64,000 nucleotides of DNA from assembly GCA_037962975.1 (NCBI GenBank), contig JAYKXN010000083.1, positions 1-64,000 of the forward strand, given 5' to 3'. Source of the stretch: Clitoria ternatea (lineage: Eukaryota; Streptophyta; Magnoliopsida; Fabales; Fabaceae). Positions 11,408 through 24,300 of this stretch are shown one piece after another. Every line of letters begins with the position of its first letter. Position 1 is the stretch's first letter. The notes under the pieces were generated by a model. That model was not told the origin of the DNA and made no database searches. It saw only the letters and a program-made list of their open reading frames with translations. Both the position numbers and the translations under genes were made by a program.

Positions 11408-11426
11408 ACTACACGAGCTTTTTAGT
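11408..11426. other. Junction between satellite families A and B
   Basis: To the left the sequence follows family A (GGACTACAC.AGCTTT). To the right it follows family B (GAGTTTTTTAGTCGTTTTAT). The shared AGCTTT/AGTTTT stretch means the break can be placed only to within about 6 bp, near 11415-11421. There is no filler and no transposon at the junction. The two families show no similarity to each other that I can see. Confidence 0.88.
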
Positions 11427-14400
11427 CGTTTTATGACGTGAATGAATCATTATTTGTACAAATAGCACTCTAAAATGGATTCAGTCATCTTTGATATCAA
11501 TTATACGTTTTTATTTTTATAAGTATTATTGTTAATTAGAATTCTCTCACTTTTGCTATCCATTATCAATAGAGGTTGATTAATTCCCTTTTTCCATTTA
11601 TTGATGGTAAAGATCGATAGTAAAAGAATCTGACAAAAAAATTAATGAATTATATATTATTAATAATTATATTCTTTTATTTTTTAAGGTTTATTTAGTA
11701 AGAGAACCTCGTAAGGGGTCACATCAAGTCTTAATTAATGCATTTAGTTTAAAATATATTAATATTAATAAAAAATATAAATAATATATTTTATTTTTCC
11801 TTAGTTTTTAATGTATTTTCTCTTATCCTTTTTATGAGACGTGTTTTTAAAATAACATAATATGGTGATAAAAAAAGAACTAATGGCGAGACTTCTTTTC
11901 TTTTTAAAAGTTTTATACAATATTTACAAATACTTTCAATGTTGATTTGGATTCCATACAATGAAACTACTTAAAAACTTTTATGCGTGCGTACGTGCAT
12001 CCATGGCTGTGTGTGCATTTATGAACTCTTTAAGAGTTTTTTTAGTCGTTTTATAACCAGAATGAATCATTATTTTTACAAATAGCATGCTTAAATGGAG
12101 TTAGTCATCTTTGATATCAATTATATGTTATTATTTTATAAATATTATTCTTAATTAGATTCTCTCACTTTTGCTATCAATTATCAACAGAAGATGATTA
12201 ATTACCTTTTCCATTTATTGATAGTAAAGATCGATAGTAAAAGAATGTGACAAAATTAAGTAAAAAATTATATTTTATTAATAATTATATTATTTTTTTA
12301 AAGTTTTATTTAGTAAGAGAATCGCGTAAGGGATTACACCAAGTCTTAATTGATGCATTTAATTTAAAATATATTAATATTAATTAAAATTATAAACAAT
12401 ATATTTTATTCTTCCTTCATTTTTAATGTATTTTCTCTTATCCTTTTTATGACATGTGTTTTAGAAATTTTTATGTTAATTTTTATATGACTTCTTTCAA
12501 TTTACATTGTGCATTGAATAATTTTTCAACACATACTTTTATTAATTATTGATCTTTCTTGTTTACTATTCAATGTAATTTTAAAAGTATACCAAGAATA
12601 ATTGACAAGTTTAATATGTTTACCTAATATAACTAAATTTCTTAATCAACATAAAATAACATAATATGGTGATAGAAAAAGCACTAGTGACGAGACTTCT
12701 GTTCTTTTTAAACGTTTTATACAATATTTATAATTACTTTCAATGTTGTTTTGGATTCCATACAATGAAACTACTTAAAAACTTTTATGCGTGTGTACAT
12801 GCGTTCATGCATGCGTGTGCATTTATGCAGTCTTTGAACGTTTTTTTGGTCGTTTTATAACCAGAATGAATCATTATTTTTACAAATAGCATTCTTAAAT
12901 GGAGTTAGTCATCTTTGATATCAATTATATATTATTATTTTATAAATATAATTCTTATTTACATTCTCTCACTTTTACTATCAATTATCAATAGAAGATG
13001 ATTAATTCCCTTTTCCATTTATTGATAGTAAAGATTGATAGTAAAAGAATATGACAAAATTAAGTAAAAAAGTATATCTTATTAATAATTATTTTAGTTT
13101 ATTTTTTAAGGATTATTTAGTAAGAGAATCGCGTAAGGGATTACACCAAGTCTTAATTGATGCATTTAATTTAAAATATATTAATATTAATTAAAATTAT
13201 GAAAAATATATTTTATTTTTCCTTAATTTTCAATGTATTTTCTCTTATCCTTTTTATGACATGTGTTTTAGACTTTTTCATGTTAATTTTTATATGACTT
13301 CTTTCAATTTACAATGTGCATTGAATATTTTTTCAACACATACTTTTATTAATCATTGATCTTTCTAGTTTATTATTCAATGTAATTTTAAAAGTATACC
13401 AAGAATAATTGATAAGTTTAATATGTTTACCTAATATAACTAAATTTCTTAATCAACATAAAATAACAAAATATGGTGATAGAAAAAGCACTAGTGACAA
13501 GACTACTTTTCTTTTTAAAAGTTTTATACAATATTTATAAATATTTTCAATGTTGTTTTGGATTCTATACAATGAAACTACTTAATAATTTTCGTGCATG
13601 CATACGTGCGTCCAAGCATACGTGTGCATTTATGAAGTCTTTGTGAGTTTTTCTAGTCGTTTTATGACGTGAATGAATCCTAATTTGTACAAATAGCATT
13701 CTTAAATGGATTCAGTCATCTTTGATATCAATTATATGTTATTATTTTTATAAATATTATTCTTAATTAGAATTCTCTCTCTTTTACTATCAATTATCAA
13801 TAGAAGATGATTAATTCTCTTTTTCATTTATTGATAGTAAAGTTTGATAGTAAAAGAATGTGACAAAATTAATTAAAAAATTATATTTTATTAATAATTA
13901 TATTATTTTGTTTTTTAAGGTTTATTTAGTAAGAGAATCGCATAAAGGATCACACCGAGTCTTAATTAATGCAGTTAATTTAAAATAAATTAATATTAAT
14001 TAAAAATATAAATAATATATTTTATTTTTCCTTAATTTTTAATGTATTTTCTCTTATCCTTTTTATGACATGTGTTTTAGAATTTTGCATGTTAATTTTT
14101 ATATGACTTTTTTCAATTTACAATGTGCATTGGTTACTTTTTCAACACATACTTTTATTAATTAATTTTGATACTATTTATATCAGTGGAATATGAAATA
14201 ATCATTGATCTTCTTGTTTATTATTCAATGTAATTTTAAAAGTATACCAAGAATTATTGACAAGTTAATATATTTACCTAATATAACTAAATTTCTTAAT
14301 CAACATAAAATAACATAATATGGTGATAGAAAAAGCACTAGTGACACTTCTTTTCTTTTTAAAAGTTTTATACAATATTTATAAATACTTTCAATGTTGT

Positions 14401-15275
14401 TTTAGATTCCATACAATGAAACTACTTAATAATTTTTGTGCATGCATACGTCTATCCATGCATGCGTGTCCATTTATGAAGTCGTTGAGGTTTTTTATTC
14501 GTCTTATAACGTGAATGAATCATTATTTTTACAAATGACATTCTTAAATAGATTCAATCATCTTTGATATCAATTATATGTTATTATTTTTATAAATATT
14601 ATTCTTAATTAAAATTCTCTCAGTTTTGCTATCAATTTTCAATAGAGGTTGATTAATTCCCTTTTTCCATTTATTGATAGTAAAGATAGATTGTAAAAGA
14701 ATTTGAGAAAAATAATTAACAAATTATATATTATTAATAATTATATTCTTTTATTTTTTAGGTTTATTTAGTAAGAGAATCGCGTAAGGGTTCACATCAG
14801 GTGTTAATTAATGTATTTAATTTAAAATATATAATATTAATTAAAAATATAAATAGCATACTTTATTTTTCCTTAGTTTTTAGTGTATTTTCTCTTACCC
14901 TTTTTATGAGACCATTTTTTAAATTTTTCTTGAATTTTTATATGACTTCTTTCAATTTACAATGTGCATTATTTATTTTTTTCAACACATACACTTAATA
15001 AATAATCTTGATACCATTTATGTCAGTGGAATATGAAATAATCATTAATCTTTCTTTCTTATTATTCAATATAATTTTAAAAGTATACCAAGAATAATTG
15101 ACAAGTTTAATATGTTTACCTAAAATAACTAAATTTCTTAATCAATATAAAATAACATAATATGGTGACTGAAAAAGAACTAGTGGCGAGACTTCTTTTC
15201 TTTTTAAAAGTTTTATAAAATGTTTATAAATACTTTCATGGTTGTTTTGGATTCCATACAATGAAACTACTTAAT
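11421..15275. repeat. Satellite family B, subfamily B1 (five units)
   Basis: Tandem units marked by TTTAGTCGTTTTAT at about 11424, 12044, 12848, 13655 and 14497. The first interval is 620 bp because about 190 bp are deleted between GAGACGTGTTTTTA (near 11837) and AAAATAACATAATATGG. The others are about 804-884 bp. B1 is recognised by CAATGAAACTACTTAA, GGTGATAGAAAAAGCACTAG and GACATGTGTTTTAG. Units are diverged from one another, as expected at an array edge. Frames of 64-65 codons (12666-12860, 14320-14514, 14801-14998) are repeat by-products. Confidence 0.93.
12165..12250. repeat. Imperfect inverted repeat within each B unit (example)
   Basis: The left arm TCACTTTTGCTATCAATTAT is complementary, with interruptions, to the right arm ending ATCGATAGTAAAAGAATGTGA. 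ATTGATAGTAAAG precedes it as a second, partly duplicated copy. The same arrangement occurs once in every B unit, for example near 15500-15585 and 63745-63830. It could form a cruciform, and may be the remnant of a short inverted-repeat element in the ancestral unit. Confidence 0.7.
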
Positions 15276-15320
15276 AATGTTGTTTTAGATTCCACACGAT
15301 AATAGTACATAATAATTTTT
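15240..15320. repeat. Chimeric partial duplication at the B1-to-B2 switch
   Basis: Two diverged copies of a segment of about 40 bp lie in tandem. The first is the B1 form (GTTTTGGATTCCATACAATG then AAACTACTTAATAA); the second is the B2 form (GTTTTAGATTCCACACGATA then ATAGTACATAATAA). Units to the left carry the first form and units to the right the second, so this is a visible exchange point between subfamilies. It lengthens the unit to about 884 bp. Confidence 0.8.
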
Positions 15321-18300
15321 GTGCGTGCGTACATGCGTCCATGCATGCGTGTGCATTTATGAAGTCTTTGTGAGTTTTTTAGTCGTTTTATAACGTGAAT
15401 ATTATTATTTTTAGAAATAGCATTCTTAAATGGATTCAGTCACCTTTGATATCAATTATACGTTATTATTTTTATAAATATTATTCTTAATTAGATTCTC
15501 TCACTTTTGCTATCAATTATCAATAGAAGATGATTAATTCCCTTTTCCATTTATTGATAGTAAAGATCGATAGTAAAAGAATCAGACAAAAATAATTAAT
15601 GAATTATATATTATTAATAATTATATTCGTTTATTTTTTAAGGTTTATTTAGTAAGAGAATCGTGTAAACGATCACATCAAGTCTTATTAGATCCATTTA
15701 ATTTAAAAAATTATTAATATTATTAAAAAATATTATATTTTATTTTATTTTTCCTTAGTTTTTAATGTATTTTCTCTTATCCTTTTTATGAGACGTGTTT
15801 TAGAATTTTTCTTGTTAATTTTATATGACTTTTTTCATTTTACAATGTGCATTGGTTATTTTTTTCAACACATACTCTTATTAATTAGTCGTAATACTAT
15901 TTATATCAGTGGAATATGAAATAATCATTGATCTTTCTTCCTTACTATTCAATGTAATTTTAAAAGTGTACCAAGAATAATTGACAAGTTTAATATGTTT
16001 ACCAAAAATGACTAAATTTCTTAATAAACATAAAATAACATAATATGTTGATAGAAAAAGAGGTAGTGGCGAGACTTCTTTTCTTTTTAAAACTTCTATA
16101 CAATATTTATTAATACTTTTAATGTTGTTTTAGATTCCACACAATAATGTGCATAATAATTTTCGTGCATGCATACGTGCGTCCATGCATGCGTGTGCAT
16201 TTATGAAGTCTTTGTGAGTTTTTTAGTCGTTTTATAACGTGAATATTATTATTTTTACAAATAGCATTCTTAAATGGATTCAGTCACCTTTGATATCAAT
16301 TATATGTTATTATTTTTATAAATATTATTCTTAATTACATTCTCTCACTTTTGCTATTAATTATCAATAGAAGATGATTAATTCCCTTTTCCATTTATTG
16401 ATAGTAAAGATCGATAGTAAAAGAACCTCACAAAAATAATTAACAAAATATATATTATTAATAATTATATTCTCTTATTTTTTAAGGTTTATTTAGTAAG
16501 AGAATCGCGTAAGGGATCACATCAAGTCTTATTTGATCTATTTAATTTAAAATATATTTATTTTAATAAAAAATATGAATAATATATTTTATTTTTCTTA
16601 GTTTTTTATGTATTTTCTCTTATCCCTTTACTGAGACGTGTTTTAGAATTTTTCTTGTTAATTTTATATGACTTCTTTCAATTTACAATGCGCATTGGTT
16701 ATTTTATTCAATACATACTCTTATTAATTAATCTTAATACTATTTATATCAGTGGAATATGAAATAATCATTGATCTTTCTTCCTTATTATTCAATGTAA
16801 TTTTAAAAGTATAGCAAGAATAATTGACAAGTTTAATATGTTTACCTAAAATAACTAAATTTCTTAAGAAACATAAAATAACATAATATGTTGATAGAAA
16901 AAGAAGTAGTGGGGAGACTTCTTTTCTTTTTAAAAGTTCTATACAATATTTATAAATACTTTTAATGTTGTTTCAGATTCCATACAATTATAGTACATAA
17001 TAATTTTCGTGCGTGCGTATGTGCGTCCATGCATACGTATGCATTTATGAAGTCTTTGTGAGTTTTTTAGTCGTTTTATAACATGAATATTATTATTTTT
17101 ACAAAGAGCATTCTTAAATGGATTCAGTCATCTTTGATATCAATTATATGTTATTATTTTTATAAATATTATTCTTAATTAGATTCTCTCGCTTTTGCTA
17201 TCAATTATCAATAGAAGATGATTAATTCACTTTTCCATTTATTGATAGTAAAGATCGATAGTAAAAGAATCAGACAAAAATAATTAACGAATTATATATT
17301 ATTAATAATTATATTCATTTATTTTTTAAAGTTTATTTAGTAAGAGAATCGCGTAAGCGATCACATCAAGTCTTATTAGATCCATTTAATTTTAAAAATA
17401 TTAATATTATTAAAAAAATATAATATTTTATTTTATTTTTCCTTAGTTTTTAATGTATTTTCTCTTATCCTTTTTATGAGACGTGTTTTAGAATTTTTCT
17501 TGTTAATTTTATATGACTACTTTCAATTTACAATGTGCATTGATTATTTTTTTCCACACATACCCTTATTAATTAGTATTAATACTATTTATATCAGTGG
17601 AATATGAAATAATCGTTGATCTTTCTTCCTTGCTATTCAATGTAATTTTAAAAGTATACCAAGAATAATTGACAAGTTTAATATGTTTACCAAAAATGAC
17701 TAAATTTCTTAATAAACATAAAATAACATAATATGTTGATAGAAAAAGTGGTAGTGGCGAGACTTCTTTTCTTTTTAAAAGTTCTATAGAATATTTATAA
17801 ATACTTTTAATGTTGTTTTAGATTCCACACAATAATAGTACATAATAATTTTTATGCGTTCGAACGTGCATCCATGCATGCGTGTGCATTTATGAAGTCT
17901 TTGTGAGTTTTTTAGTCGTTTTATAACGTGAATATTATTATTTTTACAAATAGCATTCTTAAATGGATTCAGTCACCTTTGATATCAATTATATGTTATT
18001 ATTTTTATAAATATTATTCTTAAATAGATTCTCTCACTTTTGCTATCAATTATCAATAGAAGATCATTAATTCCGTTTTCCATTTAATGATAGTAAAGAT
18101 CGATAATAAAAGAATCTGACAAAAATAATTAACAAATTATATATATTTTAATAATTATATTCTTTTATTTTTTAAGGTTTATTTAGTAAGAAAATCGCGT
18201 AAGGGATCACAACAAGTCTTATATGAGGCATTTAATTTAAAATATATTTATTTTAATAACAAATATAAATAATATATTCTATTTTTCTTAGTTTTTTATG

Positions 18301-21300
18301 TATTTTCTCTTATCCCTTTTGTGAGACGTGTTTTAGAATTTTTGTTGTTAATTTTATATGACTTCTTTCAATTTACAATGTGCATCAAATATTTTTTTCA
18401 ACACATAGTCTTATTAATTAATCTTGAAACTATTTATATCAGTGGAATATGAAGTAATCATTGATCGTTCTTCCTTATTATTCATTGTAATTTTAAAAGT
18501 ATACCAAGAATAATTGACAAATTTAATATGTTTACCTAAAATAACAAAATTTCTTAATAAACATAAAATAACATAATATGTTGATAGAAAAAGAAGTAGT
18601 GGCGAGACTTCTTTTCTTTTTAAAAGTTCTATACAATATTTATAAATACTTTTAATGTTGTTTCAGATTCCATACAATAATAGTACATAATAATTTTCGT
18701 GCGTGCGTATGTGCGTCCATGCATGCGTAGGCATTTATGAACTCTTTGTGAGTTTTTTAGTCGTTTTATAATGTGAGTGTTATTATTTTTACAAACAGCA
18801 TACTTAACTGGATTCAGTCATCTTTGATATCAATTATATGTTATTATTTTTATAAATATTATTCTTAATTAGATTCTCTCGCTTTTGCTATCAATCATCA
18901 ATAGAAAATGATTAATTCACTTTTTCATTTATTGATAGTAAAGATCGATAGTAAAAGAATCAGACAAAAATAATTAACGAATTATATATTATTAATAATT
19001 ATATTCTTTTATTTTTTAAGGTTTATTGAGTAAGAGAATCGCGTAAGCGATCACATCAAGTCTTATTAGATCCATTTAATTTAAAAGATATTAATATTAT
19101 TAAAAAATATAATATTTTATTTTATTTTTCCTTAGTTTTTAATGTATTTTCTCTTATCCTTTTTATGAGACGTGTTTTAGAATTTTTCTTGTTAATTTTA
19201 TATGACTTCTTTCAATTTACAATGTGCATTGATTATTTTTTTCAACTCATACTCTTATTAATAAGTGGAATATGAAATAATCATTAATCTTCCTTCCTTA
19301 TTATTCAATGTAATTTTAAAAGTATACCAAGAATAATTGACAAGTTTCATATGTTTACCTAAAATAACTAAATTTCTTTATAAACATAAAATAACATAAT
19401 ATGTTGATAGAAAAAGAAGTAGTGGCAAGACGTCTTTTCTTTTTAAAGTTCTATACAATATTTATAAATACTTTTAATGTTGATTTGGATTCCATACAAT
19501 AATAATACATAATAATTTTCATGCGTGCGTACATGTGTCCATGCATGCGTGTGCATTTTTGAAGTCTTTGTGAGTTTTTTAGTCGTTTTATAATGTGAAT
19601 ATTATTATGTTTACAAACAGCATTCTTAAATGGATTCAGCCATCTTTGATATCAATTATATGTTATTATTTTTATAAATATTATTCTTAATTAGATTCTC
19701 TCGCTTTTGCTATCAATCATCAATAGAAGATGATTAATTCACTGTTCCATTTATTGATAGTAAAGATCGATAGTAAAAGAAAAAGACAAAAATAACTAAC
19801 GAGTTATATATTATTAATAATTATATTCTTTTATTTTTTAAGGTTTATTTAGAAAGCGAATCGCGTAAGCGATCACATCAAGTCTTATTAGATCCATTTA
19901 ATTTAAAAGATATTAATATTATTAAAAAATATAATATTTTATTTTATTTTTCCTTAGTTTTTAATGTATTTTCTCTTATCCTTTTTATGAGACGTGTTTT
20001 AGAATTTTTCTTGTTAATTTTATATGACTTCTTTCAATTTACAATTGCATTGATTATTTTTTTCAACACATACTCTTATTAATTAGTCTTAATACTATTT
20101 ATATCAGTGGAATATGAAATAATCATTAATCTTTCTTCCTTACTATTAAATGTAATTTTAAAAGTATACCAAGAATAATTGACAAGTTTAATATGTTTAC
20201 CAAAAATGACTAAATTTCTTAATAAACATAAAATAACATAATATGTTGATAGAAAAAGAGGTAGTGGCGAGACTTCTTTTCTTTTTAAAAGTTCTATACA
20301 ATATTTATAAATACTTTTAATGTTGTTTTAGATTCCACACAATAATAGTACATAATAATTTTTGTGCGTTCGTACGTGCGTCCATGCATGCGTGTACATT
20401 TATGAAGTCTTTGTGAGTTTTTTAGTCGTTTTATAACGTGAATATTATTATTTTTACAAATAGCATTCTTAAATGGATTCAGTCACCTTTGATATCAATT
20501 ATATGTTATTATTTTTATAAACATTATTCTTAATTAGATTCTCTCACTTTTTCTATCAATTATCAATAAAAGATCATTAATTCCATTTTCCATTTATTGA
20601 TAGTAAAGATCGATAATAAAAGAATCTGACAAAAATATTTAACAAATTATATATTTTAATAATTATATTCTTTTATTTTTTAAGGTTTATTTAGTAAGAA
20701 AATCACGTAAGGGATCACAACAAGTCTTATTTGATGCATTTAATTTAAAATATATTTATTTTAATAAAAAATATAAAAAATATATTTTATTTTTCTTAGT
20801 TTTTATGTATTTTCTCTTATCCCTTTTTGTGAGACGTGTTTTAGAATTTTTCTTGTTAATTTTATAAGACTTCTTTCAATTTACAATGTGAATTGATTTT
20901 TTTTTCAACACATACTCTTATTATTTAAGCTTGATACTATTTATATCAGTGGAATATGAAATAATCATTGATCTTTCTTCCTTATTATTCATTGTAATTT
21001 TAAAAGTATACCAAGAATAATTGACAAGTTTAATATGTTTACCTAAAATAACTAAATTTCTTAATAAACATAAAATAAAATAATATGTTGATAGAAAAAG
21101 AAGTAGTGGCGAGACTTCTATTCTTTTTAAAAGTTCTATACAATATTTATAAATACTTTTAATGTTGTTTCGGATTCCATACAATAATAGTACATAATAA
21201 TTTTCATTGGTGCATACGTGCGTCCATGCATGCGTATGCATTTATGAAGTCTTTTTGAGTTTTGTAGTGATTTTGTAACGTGAATATTATTATTTTTACA

Positions 21301-24300
21301 AACAGCATTCTTAAATGGATTCAGTCATCTTTGATATCAATTATATGTTATTATTTTTATAAATATTATTCTCAATTAGATTCTCTCCCTTTTGCTATCA
21401 ATTATCAGTAGAAGATGATTAATTCCCTTTTTCCATGTATTGATAGTAAAGACCGATAGTAAAAGAATCAGATCAAAATAATTAACGAATTATAAATTAT
21501 TAATTATCATATTCTTTTATTTTTTAAGGTTTATTTAGTAAGAGAATCGCGTAAGCCATCATATCAAGTCTTATTTGATCCATTTAATTTAAAAGATATT
21601 AATACTATTAAAAACTATAATATAATATTTTATTTTTCCTTAGTTTTTAATGTATGTTCTCTTATCCTTTTTATGAGATGTGTTTTAGAATTTTTCTTGT
21701 TAATTTTATATGACTTCTTTCAATTTACAATGTGCATTGGTTATTTTTTTCAACATATACTCTTATTAATTAGTATCAATACTACTTATATAAGTGGAAT
21801 ATGAAATAATCATTGATCTTTCTTCCTTATTATTCAATGTAATTTTAAAGTATACCAGGAAAAATTGAAAAGTTTAATATGTTTACCTAAAATAACTAAA
21901 TTTCTTAATAAACATAAAATAACATAATATGTTGATAGAAAAAGAAGCAGTGACGAGACGTCTTTTCTTTTTAAAAGTTCTATAGAATATTTATAAATAC
22001 TTTTAATGTTATTTTGGATTCCATACAATAATAGTACATGATAATTTTCATGCGTGCGTACGTGCGTCCATGCATGCGTGTGCATTTATGAAGTCTTTTC
22101 GAGTTTTTTAGTCGTTTTATAACGAGAATATTATTATTTTTACAAATAGCATTCTTAAATGAATTCGGTCATCTTTGATATCAATTATATGTTATTATTT
22201 TTACAAATATTATTCTTAATTAGATTCTCTCACTTTTGCTATCAATTATCAATAGAAGATGATTAATTCACTATTCCATTTATTGATAGTAAAGATCGAT
22301 AGTAAAAGAATCTGACAAAAATAATTAACAAATTATATATTATTAATAATTATATTCTTTTATTTTTTAAGGTTTTTTTAGTAAGAGAATCACGTAAGGG
22401 ATCATATCAAGTCTTATTTGATCCATTTAATTTAAAACAGATTTATTTTAATAAAAAATATAAAAAATATATTTTATTTTTCCTCAATTTTTAATGTATT
22501 TTCTCTTATCCTTTTTATGAGACGTGTTTTAGAATTTTTCTTGTTAATTTTATATGACTTCTTTCAATTTACAATGTGCATTGGTTATTTTATTCAATAC
22601 ATACTCTTATTAATTAATCTTGATACTATTTATATCAGTGGAATATGAAATAATCATTGATCTTTCTTCCTTATTATTCAATGTAATTTTAAAAGTATAC
22701 CAAGAATAATTGACAAGTTTAATATGTTTACCTAAAATAACTAAATTTCTTAAGAAACATAAAATAACATAATATGTTGATAGAAAAAGAAGTAGTGGCG
22801 AGACTTCTTTTCTTTTTAAAAGTTCTATACAATATTTATAAATACTTTTAATGTTGTTTCGGATTCCATACAACAATAGTACATAATAATTTTCGTGCGT
22901 GCGTATGTGCGTCCATGCATGCGTATGCATTGATGAAGTCTTTGTGAGTTTTTTAGTCGTTTTATAACGTGAATATTATTATTTTTACAAACAGCATTCT
23001 TAAATGGATTCAGTCATCTTTGATATCAATTATATGTTATTATTTTTATAAATATTATTCTTAATTAGATTCTCTCACTTTTGCTATCAATTATCAATAG
23101 AAGATGATTAATTCACTTTTCCACTTATTGATAGTAAAGATCAATAGTAAAAGAATCTGACAGAAATAATTAACAAATTATATATTATTAATAATTATAT
23201 TCCATAGATTTTTAAGGTTTATTTAGTAAGAAAATCACGTAAGGGATCACATCAAGTCTTATTTGATCCATTTAATTTAAAAGATATTAATATTATTAAA
23301 AAGATAATATTATATTTTATTTTTCCTTAGTCTTTAATGTATTTTCTCTTATCCTTTTTATGAGATGTGTTTTATATATATTTTTTTCAACACATACTCT
23401 TATTAATTAAGCTTGATACTATTTATATCAGTGGAATATGAAATAATCATTTATCTTTCTTCCTTAATATTCAATGTAATTTTGAAAGTATACCAAAAAT
23501 AATTGATAAGTTTAATGTGTTTACCTAAAATAACTAAATTTCTTAATAAACATAAAATAACATAATATGTTGACAGAAAAAGAAGTAATGACGAGACGTC
23601 TTTTCTTTTTACAAGTTCTATAGAATATTTATAAATACTTTTAATGTTGTTTTGGATTCCATACATTAATAGTACATGATAATTTTCATGCGTGTGTACG
23701 TGCGTCCATGCATGCGTGTGCATTTATGAAGTCATTTCGAGTTTTTTAGTCGTTTTATAACAAGAATATTATTATTTTTACAAATAGCATTCTTAAATGG
23801 ATTCAGTTATCAATGATATCAATTATATGTTATTATTTTTATAAATATTATTCTTAATTAGATTCTCTCACTTTCGCTATCAATTATCAATAGAAGATGA
23901 TTAATTCCCTATTCCATTTATTGATAGTAAAGATCGATAGTAAAAGAATCTGACAAAAATAATTAACAAATTATATATTATTAATAATTATATTCTTTTA
24001 TTTTTTAAGGTTTTTTTAGTAAGAGAATCACGTAAGGGATCATATCAAGTCTTATTTGATCCATTTAATTTAAAATATATTTATTTTAATAAAAAATATA
24101 AATAATATATTTTATTTTTCCTCAATTTTTAATGTATTTTCACTTATCCTTCTTATGAGACGTGTTTTAGAATTTTTCTTGTTAATTTTATATGACTTCT
24201 TTCAATTTACAATGTGCATTGGTTATTTTATTCAATACATACTCTTATTAATTAATCTTGATACTATTTATATCAGTGGAATATGAAATAATCATTGATC

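Larger units (their letters stand above)
6365..11420. repeat. Satellite family A, right block (unit about 928-955 bp)
   Basis: Continuation of the array after the transposon. The landmark TATATTTGGATG recurs near 6881, 7815, 8743, 9688 and 10617, giving units of 934, 928, 945 and 929 bp. The unit interrupted by the transposon is about 955 bp once the insertion and one CCT are removed. Frames of 62 codons at 6890-7078 and 7824-8012 start at the same place in two units and differ in sequence. They are closed or altered in the other units, so they are not treated as genes. The final unit is cut short within AAATGGACTACACGAGCTTT, where family B takes over. Confidence 0.95.
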
